From: Hoylesella timonensis S9-PR14
GTDB taxonomy: Bacteria > Bacteroidota > Bacteroidia > Bacteroidales > Bacteroidaceae
NCBI RefSeq assembly: GCF_000762405.1
Contig: NZ_JRPQ01000137.1
Span: 1 to 48,301, forward strand
Direction of reading: 5' to 3'
Length of the DNA stretch: 48,301 nt
Shown here: in pieces, positions 8,211 through 18,137 of the stretch
Layout: each line of letters starts with the position of its first letter
Position numbering within the stretch: position 1 is the stretch's first letter
Program-made: the position numbers and the translations under genes
Notes under the pieces: generated by a model
Database searches by the model: none
Told to the model about the DNA's origin: nothing
The model's input: only the letters and a program-made list of their open reading frames with translations

Positions 8211-8774
8211 GCGTACGAACAGAGATATAGACTGACAGCACATGTCTAAGAAACGAAAAACGCAAACGAAAAACATACTGTGCTACAGAAGATATTTCAC
8301 AGTTGAACATCCCCTTCTATCTAAAGAGACGAAAAACATTTCCTGCAACCTCTCTCATTCAGTGAAGTCTCGGAAAGAGATGGCACTTATTTATTTTCGT
8401 TCTTTTCGTTAAAAATCTATCCTTAATGGTCAAAAAATGAGCGGACATAGCAAATGATTTGTGAGTCAGTCAGTTCTGATTATTTGACCATTCGGGGGAA
8501 AAACCGCCAAAAGACGGACTTTTGCCAACTTTGGACAGAGCAGCGTTACTAAAACATTACCCTATATCCAAGTAGAAAGGAATGGCAAAAACGGTAACGA
8601 ACGGGCTAATCCCCAACTGAAATCTTCCGCAAAGATAGCCCAATAAAGGGAGAATGGGAAGAAAAAAGGCAAAAAAATGAATGCTTGGAATCTTTCCCAT
8701 CAAAGTACAATGAATTGCGTATCAGCGGATAACCTGACAATAAATAGTTTTGTAACTTATAAAAGGTCAGAGTT
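8211..8774. other. junction region before the integrase, probable left transposon end
   Basis: Non-coding. It holds a 10-bp inverted repeat AATGGTCAAA/TTTGACCATT (8425-8434 and 8483-8492). Reverse-strand CTATCTTTGC (8632-8641 on the plus strand reads GCAAAGATAG) is one base from the GTANNTTTGC core reported for CTnDOT integration sites. The actual att site cannot be fixed without the right end, which is outside the window. Confidence 0.45.
8745..8752 (+). promoter_or_regulatory. -7 box of the integrase promoter
   Basis: TAGTTTTG matches TAnnTTTG, 22 bp before the integrase ATG. No TTG is present at 19-21 bp upstream, so it would be weak or need help. Confidence 0.5.
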
Positions 8775-10010
8775 ATGCGAAGTACGTTTAAGGTTCTGTT
8801 CTACCTCAAAAAGAACGCCCCGAAGAAAGACGGTTCCGTTCCCGTGATGTGCCGTATCACTATCGACGGAACCATTGCACAGTTCAGTTGCAAATGCGAC
8901 ATTCTCCCCAATCTATGGGATGTCAAGAGCAACCGGGCTTCGGGAAAAAGTTCCGTCGCATTGGAAACCAACCGCTTCTTGGACAAGATTCGGGTGGGTA
9001 TCAATGCCAAATACAAGGAGATTGCCGAAAGGGACAACTATGTCACGGCGGAGAAAGTAAAGAACGCTTTCTTGGGTTTGGAGATGCGGTACGAGACACT
9101 GCTGACGGTCTATGCCCAGCACAATGAGGATTTTGCCAAGCAGGTATCTGCCGGTCTGCGTCGCGATTCCACATACCATAAGTATTGTACCGTTTACAAG
9201 CACTTGGAAGAATTTATCAAGACACGCTATCGTCTGAGCGACATTGCCCTGCGAGAGCTTACACCTGCATTCATCACGGACTTTGAGATTTTCCTCCGCA
9301 CGGAAAAGCAGTGCTGCAATAATACCGTATGGATCTACATGATGCCTTTGCGCCGAATGATTACCATTGCCCAGAATCACGGCTGGATTGTTCGAGACCC
9401 TTTCGTGGATTACAGCATCTCCGCCGAGAGTACGGAAAGGGATTATTTGACCAAGGACGAGATACGTCAAATGATGGATTTGAAGTTTCGCCGCAAGTCC
9501 ATGGAGTTGGTGCGTGACCTGTATGTTTTCTGCTGCTTTACCGGCTTGTCGTTTACCGATATGAAGAACCTGACCAAAGACAATGTGCAAACTTCATTCG
9601 ACGGCAAATTGTGGATTATGACCAAGCGACAGAAGACGGGCGTGGAATCCAACATCATGCTGATGGACATTCCATTGAGGATTATCGAAAAGTATGATGG
9701 CATGGCAAAGGAAAATTATCTCCTGCCCGTTCCTCAGTACATTACCGCCTGCAAGAACCTTAAAACAATCATCGGACTTTGCGGTATAGAAAAGAACATA
9801 ACGTGGCATACCAGTCGCCATACCATGGCAACGGAAATTTGTCTGACCAACGGAGTTCCCATCGAAACGCTCTCCAAGATGCTCGGACACACGAATATCC
9901 GCACGACACAAATCTACGCCAAAATTACCCACGAGAAGGAAAGCCGGGATATGAATTCCCTTTCCGACAAGTTAAGCCGGATAGAACAGTTTAGCGGTAT
10001 TACCATATAA
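8775..10010 (+). CDS. int: IntDOT-like tyrosine recombinase (integrase)
   Basis: Site-specific recombinase that integrates and excises the element through a covalent tyrosine intermediate. At 411 aa it has the same length as IntDOT. N-terminal arm-binding part (about 1-100, opening STFKVLFYLKK), core-binding SAM-like domain (about 105-205), catalytic domain (about 220-400). Catalytic residues seen: K287 in KRQKTG, H345 and R348 in WHTSRHT, H372 in LGHTNI, nucleophile Y381. At the box I position the usual arginine is a serine (S259 in TGLSFTD), as is characteristic of IntDOT. It sits at the left end of the element, reading inward. Confidence 0.95.
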   Translation: MRSTFKVLFYLKKNAPKKDGSVPVMCRITIDGTIAQFSCKCDILPNLWDVKSNRASGKSSVALETNRFLDKIRVGINAKYKEIAERDNYVTAEKVKNAFLGLEMRYETLLTVYAQHNEDFAKQVSAGLRRDSTYHKYCTVYKHLEEFIKTRYRLSDIALRELTPAFITDFEIFLRTEKQCCNNTVWIYMMPLRRMITIAQNHGWIVRDPFVDYSISAESTERDYLTKDEIRQMMDLKFRRKSMELVRDLYVFCCFTGLSFTDMKNLTKDNVQTSFDGKLWIMTKRQKTGVESNIMLMDIPLRIIEKYDGMAKENYLLPVPQYITACKNLKTIIGLCGIEKNITWHTSRHTMATEICLTNGVPIETLSKMLGHTNIRTTQIYAKITHEKESRDMNSLSDKLSRIEQFSGITI

Positions 10011-10022
10011 TAATAAGGAAGA

Positions 10023-10391
10023 ATGTCTATGAAAAGAGAAATCATAACCATTGGCGGTAACGGAGAAATACATATCCCAGCTACTCGCGTTTGGATGTCT
10101 GCTTGTGAGATTGCCGACCTGCTCGGGGCATTCTCCGGCAAGGTGAGCGCACAAATCAAAGCGATATTCAAAGAAGTTCTCCTGATGGAGACGGAAGCGA
10201 TGAGAACAATCCACTCCGAACAAGGATTTATTGATTTATACAGTATCGAAATGATAACGATGCTGTCGTTTCGTATTGCCACACCACAGGCAAAGACTTT
10301 GCGAAGGTGGATAATCGGCAGGCTTTCGGAGAAGAAAGTTTCCTCTCCACCCATGATTGTCTGTTACACCGTTGGCAGACAACATAATTAA
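10023..10391 (+). CDS. RhuM-like small DNA-binding protein
   Basis: A 122-aa protein starting 12 bp after the integrase stop, probably co-transcribed. It contains a segment (about 20-95) of the type found in RhuM/BRO-like proteins: WMSACEIADLLGAFSGKVSAQIKAIF, then DLYSIEMITMLSFRI, ending KTLRRWIIGRL. Such modules usually accompany DNA-binding or regulatory domains in mobile elements. No enzyme motif is seen. An alternative start is the second Met (10029). Its position next to int suggests a regulator or accessory recombination protein; that is inference. Confidence 0.6.
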   Translation: MSMKREIITIGGNGEIHIPATRVWMSACEIADLLGAFSGKVSAQIKAIFKEVLLMETEAMRTIHSEQGFIDLYSIEMITMLSFRIATPQAKTLRRWIIGRLSEKKVSSPPMIVCYTVGRQHN

Positions 10392-10397
10392 AGAAAA

Positions 10398-10436
10398 GCA
10401 GGCAGTAAGAAGATAATTCCTACTGTCTGCTTTTTG
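10398..10436 (+). terminator. intrinsic terminator after the int operon
   Basis: Ten-bp stem GCAGGCAGTA/TACTGTCTGC (10398-10407, 10421-10430; one G-U pair) is followed by TTTTTGCTT. The left flank is A-rich, so it could also work on the minus strand for the Xis-like pair. Confidence 0.85.
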
Positions 10437-10510
10437 CTTACTGCACATTCCGTTGTAACTTGATTTGGGCGTATGATGAGCCAATGAAGAGAAGTGGTCG
10501 AAGAAGCCAT

Positions 10511-10572
10511 CAAATCTTACGTAAGAATCTCGGAAAACTTACGTAAGTTTTCTGAAATCTTACGTCACTTTT
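10511..10572. promoter_or_regulatory. array of three TTACGTAA-type palindromes
   Basis: TCTTACGTAAGA (10515-10526), AAAACTTACGTAAGTTTT (10534-10551, an 18-bp perfect palindrome) and TCTTACGTCA (10558-10567). Their ACGT centres are 22 and 21 bp apart, about two helical turns, so all face the same side of the helix. This suggests a multi-site operator or recombination accessory site. Confidence 0.6.
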
Positions 10573-10648
10573 TTGAGAGCTTGTTTTATCGTGGTCAAAA
10601 CAAATCGACAATACGACAAAAATCAAGGCAACAGCGACAAACATTTCA

Positions 10649-10948
10649 TCATTCCTCAAATCGTGGGTGGTAGTTCTCTTGCAGCAACTTTTCTACCTCC
10701 TCCTCTTTATAGAGGACTTTCCCTCCTAATTTGACAAATGGAATACGCCCCATATCACGATAGTCTTGCAGGGTGCGTCGATTGACATGCAGCCGTCGGG
10801 AAAGTTCCTCGTCCGTCAAGTACCGCTGCCCTTGAAGCGTTGGTCTGTTTCTTTTCCTCAGGGCATCTATCCCTTTTATCATACGGTCGGAGGCATTGAG
10901 GAAGTGCATGATTTCTTCGTCATTCTTGGTCTTTACATTATTACTCAT
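10649..10948 (-). CDS. Xis2d-like helix-turn-helix protein
   Basis: A 99-aa protein of the MerR/excisionase-like helix-turn-helix type, with a single DNA-binding module at about 43-92: YLTDEELSRRLHVNRRTLQ, YRDMGRIPFVKLGGKVLY, EEVEKLL. In CTnDOT, two such proteins (Xis2c and Xis2d) bend DNA for excision and also activate the tra promoter; assignment to Xis2d is by position and type only. It is the second gene of a pair with the neighbour at 10987-11265 (38-bp gap containing a dispersed leader motif). Confidence 0.75.
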   Translation of the reverse strand: MSNNVKTKNDEEIMHFLNASDRMIKGIDALRKRNRPTLQGQRYLTDEELSRRLHVNRRTLQDYRDMGRIPFVKLGGKVLYKEEEVEKLLQENYHPRFEE

Positions 10949-10952
10949 AGTT

Positions 10953-10972
10953 CTACTTTGGATTTAGTGGTG
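10953..10972 (-). promoter_or_regulatory. dispersed leader motif before the Xis2d-like gene
   Basis: Minus strand reads CACCACTAAATCCAAAGTAG and ends 4 nt before the ATG. It is one of eight related copies in the element, most lying just ahead of a start codon. Confidence 0.65.
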
Positions 10973-10986
10973 ATTAAGATACTGTG

Positions 10987-11265
10987 TTATGGAGAGACCG
11001 ACTTGTCTACCAGTTTCTGAACATCCTCCGGTTTATAGTACATCTTGTAGCCTATCTTCGTATAGGGTAAAGTCCGGTTACTCCGATAGGTTTGCAGTGT
11101 ACGCAAGCTGACGTTCAGGATTTGGCAGACATCTTGGTTGTCCAGCCATTTGCCCATTCTTTTCTCGTCCGATTCCCGACAGAGGGCATCGACCTTGGCG
11201 GTCAGGATGCGGAAACGCTCCATCATGGCTTCATACGTTTTCTTTTCGATTGCTATTACTTCCAT
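10987..11265 (-). CDS. Xis2c-like helix-turn-helix protein
   Basis: A 92-aa protein with a predicted N-terminal helix (EKKTYEAMMERFRILTAKVDAL) that may dimerise, followed by the excisionase-type module at about 40-90: WLDNQDVCQILNVSLRTLQ, YRSNRTLPYTKIGYKMYY, EDVQKLV. It heads the two-gene operon with the Xis2d-like gene and is preceded by the shared operator and a -7 box. By analogy with CTnDOT it should help excision; whether it acts as Xis2c is not provable from the sequence. Confidence 0.75.
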   Translation of the reverse strand: MEVIAIEKKTYEAMMERFRILTAKVDALCRESDEKRMGKWLDNQDVCQILNVSLRTLQTYRSNRTLPYTKIGYKMYYKPEDVQKLVDKSVSP

Positions 11266-11297
11266 ATATCAATTTTTAGTTTGGATATTACGATATG

Positions 11298-11366
11298 CAA
11301 ATGTAATGACAGCGTATGCGAGAAAGAGATACTTTCATCAAATTGCGTGCTTGTGGCTTTGATATG
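11298..11366 (-). promoter_or_regulatory. promoter of the xis-like operon with shared operator (site 1)
   Basis: Minus strand: operator GCCACAAGCACGCA begins at 11357, and exactly 52 bp further on is the -7 box TACATTTG (11305 to 11298). No TTG lies 19-21 bp before the -7 box, which fits activator dependence. The start codon is 33 bp downstream of the box. Confidence 0.75.
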
Positions 11367-11487
11367 ACAGCCTGTGTCTTCGGGCTTGAATACTTGACAA
11401 TAAAAATCTCTATTCAGTACATATTTAGCATACAATCCAAACGATTTCAAAGCCCGAACTTTGCACCATAATCAAATTAAAAGAGCG

Positions 11488-11826
11488 ATGGATGTCATTA
11501 CAATTGAGAGCAAAGCCTACCACGATTTGGTGGGCAAGATAGAGAAAATTCTCCGATATGTGGAGAAAGAGGAACAGGCGAAGGAAGAATACGAAAACCG
11601 CCTGATAACCAACAAGGATTTAGCCGAAATACTCGGCATCAGCCAACGCACCCTCCAACGGTTGCGAAGTTCGGAACGTATCGGTTACAAGATTATCCTT
11701 GGACGATGCTATTACGACTTAAACGACATAGAGGAGGCGATACGCAAGAAGAGCCTGTACTGCAATCCTCAAAACATCAAAGAGCTGAGACAGAATTTCC
11801 TGCTTAAAGCCAAGAGAACGAAATAG
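11488..11826 (+). CDS. helix-turn-helix protein, Xis-like paralogue 3
   Basis: A 112-aa protein. The N-terminal helix MDVITIESKAYHDLVGKIEK parallels that of the Xis2c-like protein (MEVIAIEKKTYEAM), followed by a charged coiled stretch and the HTH module LITNKDLAEILGISQRTLQ, RLRSSERIGYKIILGRCYY, NDIEEAI, with a basic tail. The start at ATG 11488 is chosen for this conserved opening; a TTG in frame at 11461 would add nine residues. It is divergent from the Xis-like pair and starts the second pair (3-bp gap to the next gene). No clear -7 box; the nearest is CGAACTTTG at about 11455. Confidence 0.75.
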   Translation: MDVITIESKAYHDLVGKIEKILRYVEKEEQAKEEYENRLITNKDLAEILGISQRTLQRLRSSERIGYKIILGRCYYDLNDIEEAIRKKSLYCNPQNIKELRQNFLLKAKRTK

Positions 11827-11829
11827 CAT

Positions 11830-12147
11830 ATGGAACTATTGGACAGAGACACTTTTCTTGAATGGATGGAGCGGATTATGACCCGTTTCGACCATCTGAA
11901 GCAGACCATTCCCGATATTCCCCAACGTCCGATGCTCAACGGCGAGCCGCTCTTGGACAATCAAGAGGTCTGTATGATGCTGCAAGTCAGCAAGCGAACC
12001 TTGCAACGTTACCGAGATTCGGGGACGCTGCCGTTCCACATCATCTATCACAAAACGTGGTATCTGGAATCAGAGATAACTGCCTTTATGGAACATCATT
12101 TCACCGAGAATAAGAAACGGAGAAGAAAGAGGAAAAAAGAAGAATGA
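11830..12147 (+). CDS. helix-turn-helix protein, Xis-like paralogue 4
   Basis: A 105-aa protein with an N-terminal helix (LDRDTFLEWMERIMTRFDHL), the HTH module LLDNQEVCMMLQVSKRTLQ, YRDSGTLPFHIIYHKTWY, ESEITAFM, and a strongly basic C-terminus (KKRRRKRKKEE). Its module is closest by eye to the Xis2c-like protein (LDNQDVC/LDNQEVC). It follows paralogue 3 by 3 bp. Function is probably DNA bending or regulation in excision and transfer. Confidence 0.75.
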   Translation: MELLDRDTFLEWMERIMTRFDHLKQTIPDIPQRPMLNGEPLLDNQEVCMMLQVSKRTLQRYRDSGTLPFHIIYHKTWYLESEITAFMEHHFTENKKRRRKRKKEE

Positions 12148-12175
12148 GTTCTTTGCTTTTTTATTTTAGTTGTGC

Positions 12176-12210
12176 AAATCCCGTCCCGTCGTGATGACGA
12201 GGCGGGATTT
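12176..12210. terminator. bidirectional terminator between convergent genes
   Basis: Outer stem AAATCCCG/CGGGATTT (12176-12183, 12203-12210) with an inner CGTC/GACG stem. A T-rich run precedes it on the plus strand and TATACTT follows. It separates HTH paralogue 4 from the methylase/helicase end. Confidence 0.65.
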
Positions 12211-12233
12211 ATACTTGGAGTCCGTTTCATAAA

Positions 12234-15200
12234 TCATATTTTCGGTCTGACGACAAAGACCTTGTTTGCCAATGACGGCACACCGTCCGTAAGGGGCTGT
12301 GTATCCCTAATACTCTGCCTCGCGTCTTCGGGCAGTCTGTCGGTTTGAGCCGAAAGCGTGCAGACGGAGGATGCGTTAGCGGTAGGCTCAATCGGACGGG
12401 ACTGCCCTGAGATGTTCCCTTCCATTTCCTTCTGCTCTTCTATGTTCTCTTCTTCCTGCTGTGCGTCTCCCTGCTCAATGGGCTTCAAGGAAAGCTGTAT
12501 CTGACGGTCGAGTGCGGCAAGTTCCGTCTTGAGGTCTTTCAGTTGCTCTTCCTTTTTCCACGAGCCATTGACCACCTCCTGCAATACGGGAATATCTTTG
12601 GCTATCTTCACCGTATCCGCCTCATATTTCTGTATCAGGCTCGGGATCTTTTCCAACGCATTGAGAAAGTTCATGGAGGCAAGTACCGGATCTGTGGCAA
12701 TGTTACCGTTGTTGTAGCTGTACTTCATGCCACTCTCTCCCATGATGAAAAACCTGTTCTGCGATAAGTCGAAAAGACTCTGTGAGGAGGATTCGGTCTT
12801 GACCACTATCTTGAAACCGTAAAGAGTGCCGATGTCGAAATACTCCCCTTTGGTACGGGCATGCTCCTTGACTTCCGCAAGTTTGGCTGCGATCCGTTTC
12901 GGGTCGCTGCCTTCCACGCCTTTCAGCTGTATCGGGTTGAGTTTGTTACCGTCCTTGTCCTTTTGCACCCTGCTCTCAAACAGATCCCGGTCGCTTTTGA
13001 AGCGTGCTATCAGTTCCTTGTTCCCATCCACGACACGCAACACCTCGTCCAATCGACTTCGGGAAGTCTGCCTGCTGCGCATAAAGGAACGTCGCTCACT
13101 CTCCAAGCCAGCAATCTTCTTCTCTAACTTCGCCTTTTCCAACAAGTCCGTATTTCCCGAAAGAATGGCTACATACTCGGAAAAATTCATCCCCGACTTC
13201 TCGTCCATGCTTCCCTCGTCGATGGTACGGCTGCCAAGACGATTGTTCTTCAGCTGCTCTATAAATAATTGCTTATTATATAATAGGTTGAACTTATAAC
13301 TGTCAAGTGATTTTTCCACTGCATAAATGATTACATCCACCTTGTTGTCCGCATGAAACTTGGCTACTTCGTTTCCTTTACGCACCGCCCGTCCGTCCCG
13401 CTGTTCAAGGTCGGAAGGACGCCAGGGACAGTCAAGATGATGGATAGCCACGGCACGTTTCTGGGCGTTCACGCCCGTACCGAGCATAGAGGTGGAACCG
13501 AACAGTACCCGAATGGTTCCCTCGTTCATGCCCGCAATGAGCGTCTTTCGAGCCTTGTCGCTCTTCGCCTCCTGTATGAAGCGTATCTCCTGAGCGGGTA
13601 TGCCGTGGTCCTCCACCAACTTCCGTTTGATTTCGCTGTAAGGATTCCACTCTCCGGGCTTGTAGGTTCCGAGGTCGGAGAATACGAACTGCGTACCTTT
13701 CTGTGCGTCATACTTCCGATAATACTCTGCAATCTTGGCGGCACAGTGGGAAGCCTTGTTGTCCACATGATCCGAGTACTTCTCGGGATCTATGAGCCTC
13801 AAATCTAAGCTCATCTTCCTCGCCATGTCAGTTGCTATCAGCATCTTGGCTTTTTCTTCCCGTTCCGTAAGCGGAGCTCTTCCCAACAGCTCGGCATTGC
13901 CCGTCTTGGCAAACTCCACCAATTTGGCGATGAACTCCTCCTGTTCGGGCGTTGGCGGGATATTGTGCATGATTTCGTTTTTCTCGGGTCGGTCTATGCC
14001 GATGTCCTTTGCCGTCCGGTAGTCCGTTATCTGGGCGTAGAACGCTGCCAGCTCTGGTACTTTGATGAAATAGCGGAAACGCTCCTTCTGCACAATCTCG
14101 TTGGTGACGGAGAACTCGTAGTCGATACTCTTCTTGGCGAAGATAGCCGCCCAAGCATCGAAGGTCTTGATATTCTGCTGTTCCAATGCCTGCGGGCGGA
14201 GGTACTTAAAGAGCAGATACAGCTCCGTGAGGCTGTTGGAGATGGTCGTTCCCGAAAGGAAGGTCGCTCCCAAGTCCCTACCCGTCCGCTCCTGAATGGT
14301 GCGGATGGCAAAGAGCATGTTGAGTGCACGCTGACTGCCCTCGCTGTTGCCCAATCCTGCCACACGGTCGTGGCGGGTGTTGAACATCAGATTCTTGAAA
14401 GTGTGCGACTCATCCACAAAAAGATGGTCTATGCCCATTGTCTTGAAATCCACCGCGTCGTCCTTTCGATTGTCAATGCGGAATTTGATGTCGGAAAGTT
14501 TTGCCTCCAAATTCATTTGACGCTTGACCAATCCCTTTTCCATGGAACGGGAAATCGTATGCCCCTGCTGACGCAACACTTCCAAGTTCTCCTCTACACT
14601 GTCCAACTCATCCTGCAAGATGCTTTGCTGTATCTCGTCCGACTGGGGTATCATACCGAACTGATCGTGCGTAAGGACAATGCAATCCCAGTTGTTGTTC
14701 TTGATGTCATGGAAGATACGCTGCCTTTTATCGGGTGTAAAATCGTTCTTGCCCGGGTAAAGCAGTTTTGCGTTCGGATATGCCGTGTGGAATGTTTGCG
14801 CAATCTCCTGCACGTTGGCTTTCAGGGCAAGAATCATCGGCTTGTTTGCTAAGCCCAATCGCTTCATCTCGTAGGCTGCCACGCACATGATGAGCGTTTT
14901 TCCTGCTCCCACCTGATGGTCGCAGATACCCCCTCCGTTGAGTTTGAGCATCCATACGGCATCCTTCTGACTGCCATACAGGCTTTCAATACCCAATCCT
15001 TTCAGATTGAGGTCGGGAAACGTCTGATGCGAGCCGTCATATTGCGGTCGCACAAAGCAGTTGAACTTGTCGTTATACAGTTTTTCCAGCTGCTTCTTGA
15101 AATCGTCCGGCTGCTCGGCAAGCCAGTCTGTAAAGCCGTTTCGTATCTCATCAATCTTTGAATTTGCCATCTGTATGGCTTCCGTATCCCTTACCTTGAC

Positions 15201-17699
15201 CTCCTTGTCTCCGACCATAATCTTCTTGGTGATGTCGGGAGAAGTATTCAATAGGGCGTGTTTCATTAGCGTAACACCATCATAGCGGCGGTGCTGTCCC
15301 CGAACACAGAACTTGTCCCAGATGTTGGCATTGTGCAGGCGTGCATCGACAGAGTACTCGTCCGCACTTGAATTGTAGTGTATCGCCACCTCCGTGTCGA
15401 AGAGGAAGGAGGCATAGTCCGAGTATATCTGTACGGGAATCCATCTTTCCCCGAAGTTGAAGTCAAGGTCGGCGAAAGGAATGGGGACAGGCACGGCATC
15501 CCTAAGCGCCTGCATGGAGGCAGCGGCTCTTGTATCTTCAGGATGTTCCAACAGATAATGTCCGATGTCGTCCGCCTTAGCGACAACATTTCCGGAAATG
15601 AACTTCTCGCTTGTCTCATATCCACCTTCCAACGGATTGTAATAGACCTTGCCGTCTAATTCGTGGAGGATGTCCTCTTTCGTGCCGTCAGGCAATAGGG
15701 AAGCCATGTATTCGAGATCCACGCTTCCGAACTTGTTCAGGGAAGCGGAAAGGGCTTCGGTGGCAGTCTCCACCTGCGTTACCTCGTGCAGACTGAAAGA
15801 GACGGGCTGAGTAAAGATGTCCGCCTTTACCGTCTTGCCTTCCAACTTACGTTCCAAGAAAAGTATCTCACGTCCTCCTGCGTCCATCAGAATCATTTCG
15901 TGGTTCTTGCGATCGTTGAGATGCCCGTAAAGACGTACAAAACGGTCATACAGGTCATTGAGATGCTGCCGAAGAGAAACATTCTCCGCCTTGTGCTCCG
16001 CTTCATAATCATAGAGAGCGTGATAGGCGTCTCTCAGGTCTATGTAGCCCAGCATCTTCTGCCGTTCTTGGGAAGAGAAGTCTATGGGCTGAAACAGGCG
16101 GTTGTCCTCCATATCACGGACAAGCGTACCTACCTGAAAGTCCGAGGCGAGCAAAGAACCCTCTTTGAGGTGTTCGTGCCATAAGCCCTCATAGGGACGT
16201 GCCAGCATCCCTTTCTCCTTATCCTGCTGCCACCACAGCTCGCCCGTATCTTTTAATCCATTTGCCGTCTCGCTGCTTTGTGAAGTCTCGGGAAACAGAG
16301 AGGGGGAAGAAACCGGCTTCGGTTTTGCGGCTGCTTTACGCTTGGGCTTCTTTTCTTGAATGACATTTCCGAAGAGGTCGAACAGTTCCGTCTGTGGCGA
16401 TACATTCGTTTGAATGGGTTCCGTAGTCGCGGGCTTTTCTTCTGTGTGTGCACCATCAGAAGACAGAGGCTTTTGCACGGTCTGTTTTTCCTCAGAATGA
16501 GCAGGGAGAATAACTTCGCTCTGTTGCTGTGTGGGGATATGTTGTTGGTATAATGACAGGTCTAACCGCTTTTCCAGATCTGCCCGCAGGATTTTACCCA
16601 TATCATTGGCAATGCCGTCCGCTCCTCCGCTATGGTGGAATAAGATGGCAGGTTTCCCGTATGGATCGGTGTCCTGCTTCCACTCGGTATGCACGATTTG
16701 TGACATGCTCCGTAGGTAGGTGTTGAACATCACACCGCTGGGACGCTTCCCGCTCTTGATGAAACGCTGCTCCTCCTCGGTAAGGCTTGCCTTGTTGCTG
16801 TTCTTTTGCAGGACAATCAGGTCGCTGCCCACTTCCGTGCCGGCATTCTCCGAAAAGAGGTTGTTCGGCAGACGGATTGCCGACACAAGGTAGGTATGCT
16901 CCATCAGCCATTCCCGTACAGGCTCGTTCGAGGGAGCGTTCATAACCCCTTGGGAAGTGATGAATGCCAGCACGCCGCCTTCGCGGAGCATATCCACACC
17001 CTTAACGAAAAAGTAGTTATGCAGGGACATGCGTGCCACCTTTCGTGCCGGCTCGTCCGTCTTGCTGAAGACCGGGTCGAAGACGGCGATGTCCCCGAAA
17101 GGAATGTTGCTGCTCACCACGTCGAAATAGCCCTCGAATTTGGACTCAATCTCCTCAAATCCGCGGATGCGTATCTTGTCGTCGGGATGCAGGGCGGAAA
17201 GCAGTTGTCCCGTCAGAATGTCTTTCTCAAAGCCGAATGTGGTATGCCCTTCGGTTGCGATACCGTCAAACGAGCGGATAAACTCGCCCATTCCTGCCGA
17301 CGGGTCGAGTATCTTGCCGGGGGCAATACCTGCCTCTTGCAAGGAAGCGGCAATCTCCCGTACTACGGGTTCGGGTGTATAGAAAGCGGTCATCACCGAG
17401 TTTTTCAGACTCTGCATATAGCTTTTGTACTGAGACTCCGAAGCGGTGTTGTCCCGAATGACCCGATGCAGTTCCATAACCAAGGGGAAGAGTTCCACTT
17501 CCGACTTGTTCCAGCGTGCGATGTCCTCCATCGAGTTTGCCGGTGAAAGAATACACTTCAAAGCACCGAACCCCGTATAAGCCCGCAACACCTTCATTTC
17601 CTCCTCCGTAGCCGTGCGATGCTCCCGATGGAGGGTAAAAACCGTTTGGATGGCATCTATATTCGCCCGAAGATGCTCTTTCTTGTTATAGCTTGCCAT
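12234..17699 (-). CDS. N6-adenine methylase/SNF2-type helicase fusion
   Basis: An 1821-aa protein of the large methylase-helicase family common in Bacteroidetes conjugative elements. The N-terminal Rossmann methylase has the SAM motif [10 protein letters not shown] (131-140) and a motif IV position SSNIPFGD (196-202), where classical N6 methylases have NPPY/F, so activity is uncertain. A long linker follows (about 400-560, Pro/Lys-rich). The superfamily 2 helicase has Walker A QVGAGKT (about 920), VDESHTFKN (about 1095), [16 protein letters not shown] (about 1406) and [11 protein letters not shown] (about 1435). The C-terminus is coiled coil. It overlaps DUF1896 by 14 bp. Proposed roles are protection or processing of transferred DNA; none is shown by the sequence. 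Confidence 0.9.
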   Translation of the reverse strand: MASYNKKEHLRANIDAIQTVFTLHREHRTATEEEMKVLRAYTGFGALKCILSPANSMEDIARWNKSEVELFPLVMELHRVIRDNTASESQYKSYMQSLKNSVMTAFYTPEPVVREIAASLQEAGIAPGKILDPSAGMGEFIRSFDGIATEGHTTFGFEKDILTGQLLSALHPDDKIRIRGFEEIESKFEGYFDVVSSNIPFGDIAVFDPVFSKTDEPARKVARMSLHNYFFVKGVDMLREGGVLAFITSQGVMNAPSNEPVREWLMEHTYLVSAIRLPNNLFSENAGTEVGSDLIVLQKNSNKASLTEEEQRFIKSGKRPSGVMFNTYLRSMSQIVHTEWKQDTDPYGKPAILFHHSGGADGIANDMGKILRADLEKRLDLSLYQQHIPTQQQSEVILPAHSEEKQTVQKPLSSDGAHTEEKPATTEPIQTNVSPQTELFDLFGNVIQEKKPKRKAAAKPKPVSSPSLFPETSQSSETANGLKDTGELWWQQDKEKGMLARPYEGLWHEHLKEGSLLASDFQVGTLVRDMEDNRLFQPIDFSSQERQKMLGYIDLRDAYHALYDYEAEHKAENVSLRQHLNDLYDRFVRLYGHLNDRKNHEMILMDAGGREILFLERKLEGKTVKADIFTQPVSFSLHEVTQVETATEALSASLNKFGSVDLEYMASLLPDGTKEDILHELDGKVYYNPLEGGYETSEKFISGNVVAKADDIGHYLLEHPEDTRAAASMQALRDAVPVPIPFADLDFNFGERWIPVQIYSDYASFLFDTEVAIHYNSSADEYSVDARLHNANIWDKFCVRGQHRRYDGVTLMKHALLNTSPDITKKIMVGDKEVKVRDTEAIQMANSKIDEIRNGFTDWLAEQPDDFKKQLEKLYNDKFNCFVRPQYDGSHQTFPDLNLKGLGIESLYGSQKDAVWMLKLNGGGICDHQVGAGKTLIMCVAAYEMKRLGLANKPMILALKANVQEIAQTFHTAYPNAKLLYPGKNDFTPDKRQRIFHDIKNNNWDCIVLTHDQFGMIPQSDEIQQSILQDELDSVEENLEVLRQQGHTISRSMEKGLVKRQMNLEAKLSDIKFRIDNRKDDAVDFKTMGIDHLFVDESHTFKNLMFNTRHDRVAGLGNSEGSQRALNMLFAIRTIQERTGRDLGATFLSGTTISNSLTELYLLFKYLRPQALEQQNIKTFDAWAAIFAKKSIDYEFSVTNEIVQKERFRYFIKVPELAAFYAQITDYRTAKDIGIDRPEKNEIMHNIPPTPEQEEFIAKLVEFAKTGNAELLGRAPLTEREEKAKMLIATDMARKMSLDLRLIDPEKYSDHVDNKASHCAAKIAEYYRKYDAQKGTQFVFSDLGTYKPGEWNPYSEIKRKLVEDHGIPAQEIRFIQEAKSDKARKTLIAGMNEGTIRVLFGSTSMLGTGVNAQKRAVAIHHLDCPWRPSDLEQRDGRAVRKGNEVAKFHADNKVDVIIYAVEKSLDSYKFNLLYNKQLFIEQLKNNRLGSRTIDEGSMDEKSGMNFSEYVAILSGNTDLLEKAKLEKKIAGLESERRSFMRSRQTSRSRLDEVLRVVDGNKELIARFKSDRDLFESRVQKDKDGNKLNPIQLKGVEGSDPKRIAAKLAEVKEHARTKGEYFDIGTLYGFKIVVKTESSSQSLFDLSQNRFFIMGESGMKYSYNNGNIATDPVLASMNFLNALEKIPSLIQKYEADTVKIAKDIPVLQEVVNGSWKKEEQLKDLKTELAALDRQIQLSLKPIEQGDAQQEEENIEEQKEMEGNISGQSRPIEPTANASSVCTLSAQTDRLPEDARQSIRDTQPLTDGVPSLANKVFVVRPKI

Positions 17700-18117
17700 C
17701 TTCTTCGAGTTTTAATTGGATAAAGCCCGTCAGTTCCGTGTATAGGGCATTGTATTCGGGGGTATAGGCGAAGTCGTCCGAAATCGGATATTTGGAGAAG
17801 ACCTCCTCCGCAGACGGGCGCAGCCGTATTGCCGTTTCCCGTACTGCTTCGAGCGGCACATCTGCTGAGAACTCGTTCCACAGAACGGACGTGAGCGTGT
17901 CGTGTCGGGAGAAATGCAGTCCCGCATAAAGGGTTTTGTTGGCGATGCCGATACATTCGGCTACGGAAAAGCCGTTGTCAAAGGCTTCGGTATAGGCTTG
18001 CGAGGCGGCTTCGGCACGCTCCTTCACGAAAGGAATGTCGTCCGCCAGCTCGGGGTGGCTCTCCCTGAGAAATGAGAGCAGGGAAAGTTCGTAGTATGAA
18101 AAATGAATGACTGTCAT
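17686..18117 (-). CDS. DUF1896 protein
   Basis: A 143-aa acidic cytosolic protein of a family (DUF1896) found almost only with the methylase/helicase in Bacteroidetes mobile elements. It has the typical opening [24 protein letters not shown], a central [30 protein letters not shown] region and the tail [16 protein letters not shown]. No catalytic motif is seen. Its stop lies inside the start of the next gene, so translation is probably coupled. The family name is from recognition of its pattern and context. Confidence 0.8.
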   Translation of the reverse strand: MTVIHFSYYELSLLSFLRESHPELADDIPFVKERAEAASQAYTEAFDNGFSVAECIGIANKTLYAGLHFSRHDTLTSVLWNEFSADVPLEAVRETAIRLRPSAEEVFSKYPISDDFAYTPEYNALYTELTGFIQLKLEEDGKL

Positions 18118-18120
18118 ATG

Positions 18121-18137
18121 AATGATTTTAGTGAATG
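18121..18137 (-). promoter_or_regulatory. dispersed leader motif before DUF1896
   Basis: Minus strand reads CATTCACTAAAATCATT, ending 3 nt before the ATG. It keeps the first half of the leader motif only. Confidence 0.5.

Noticed and set aside
8091..8276. 61-codon minus-strand frame
   Set aside because: It is made of the 66-bp tandem repeats and has no protein-like composition.
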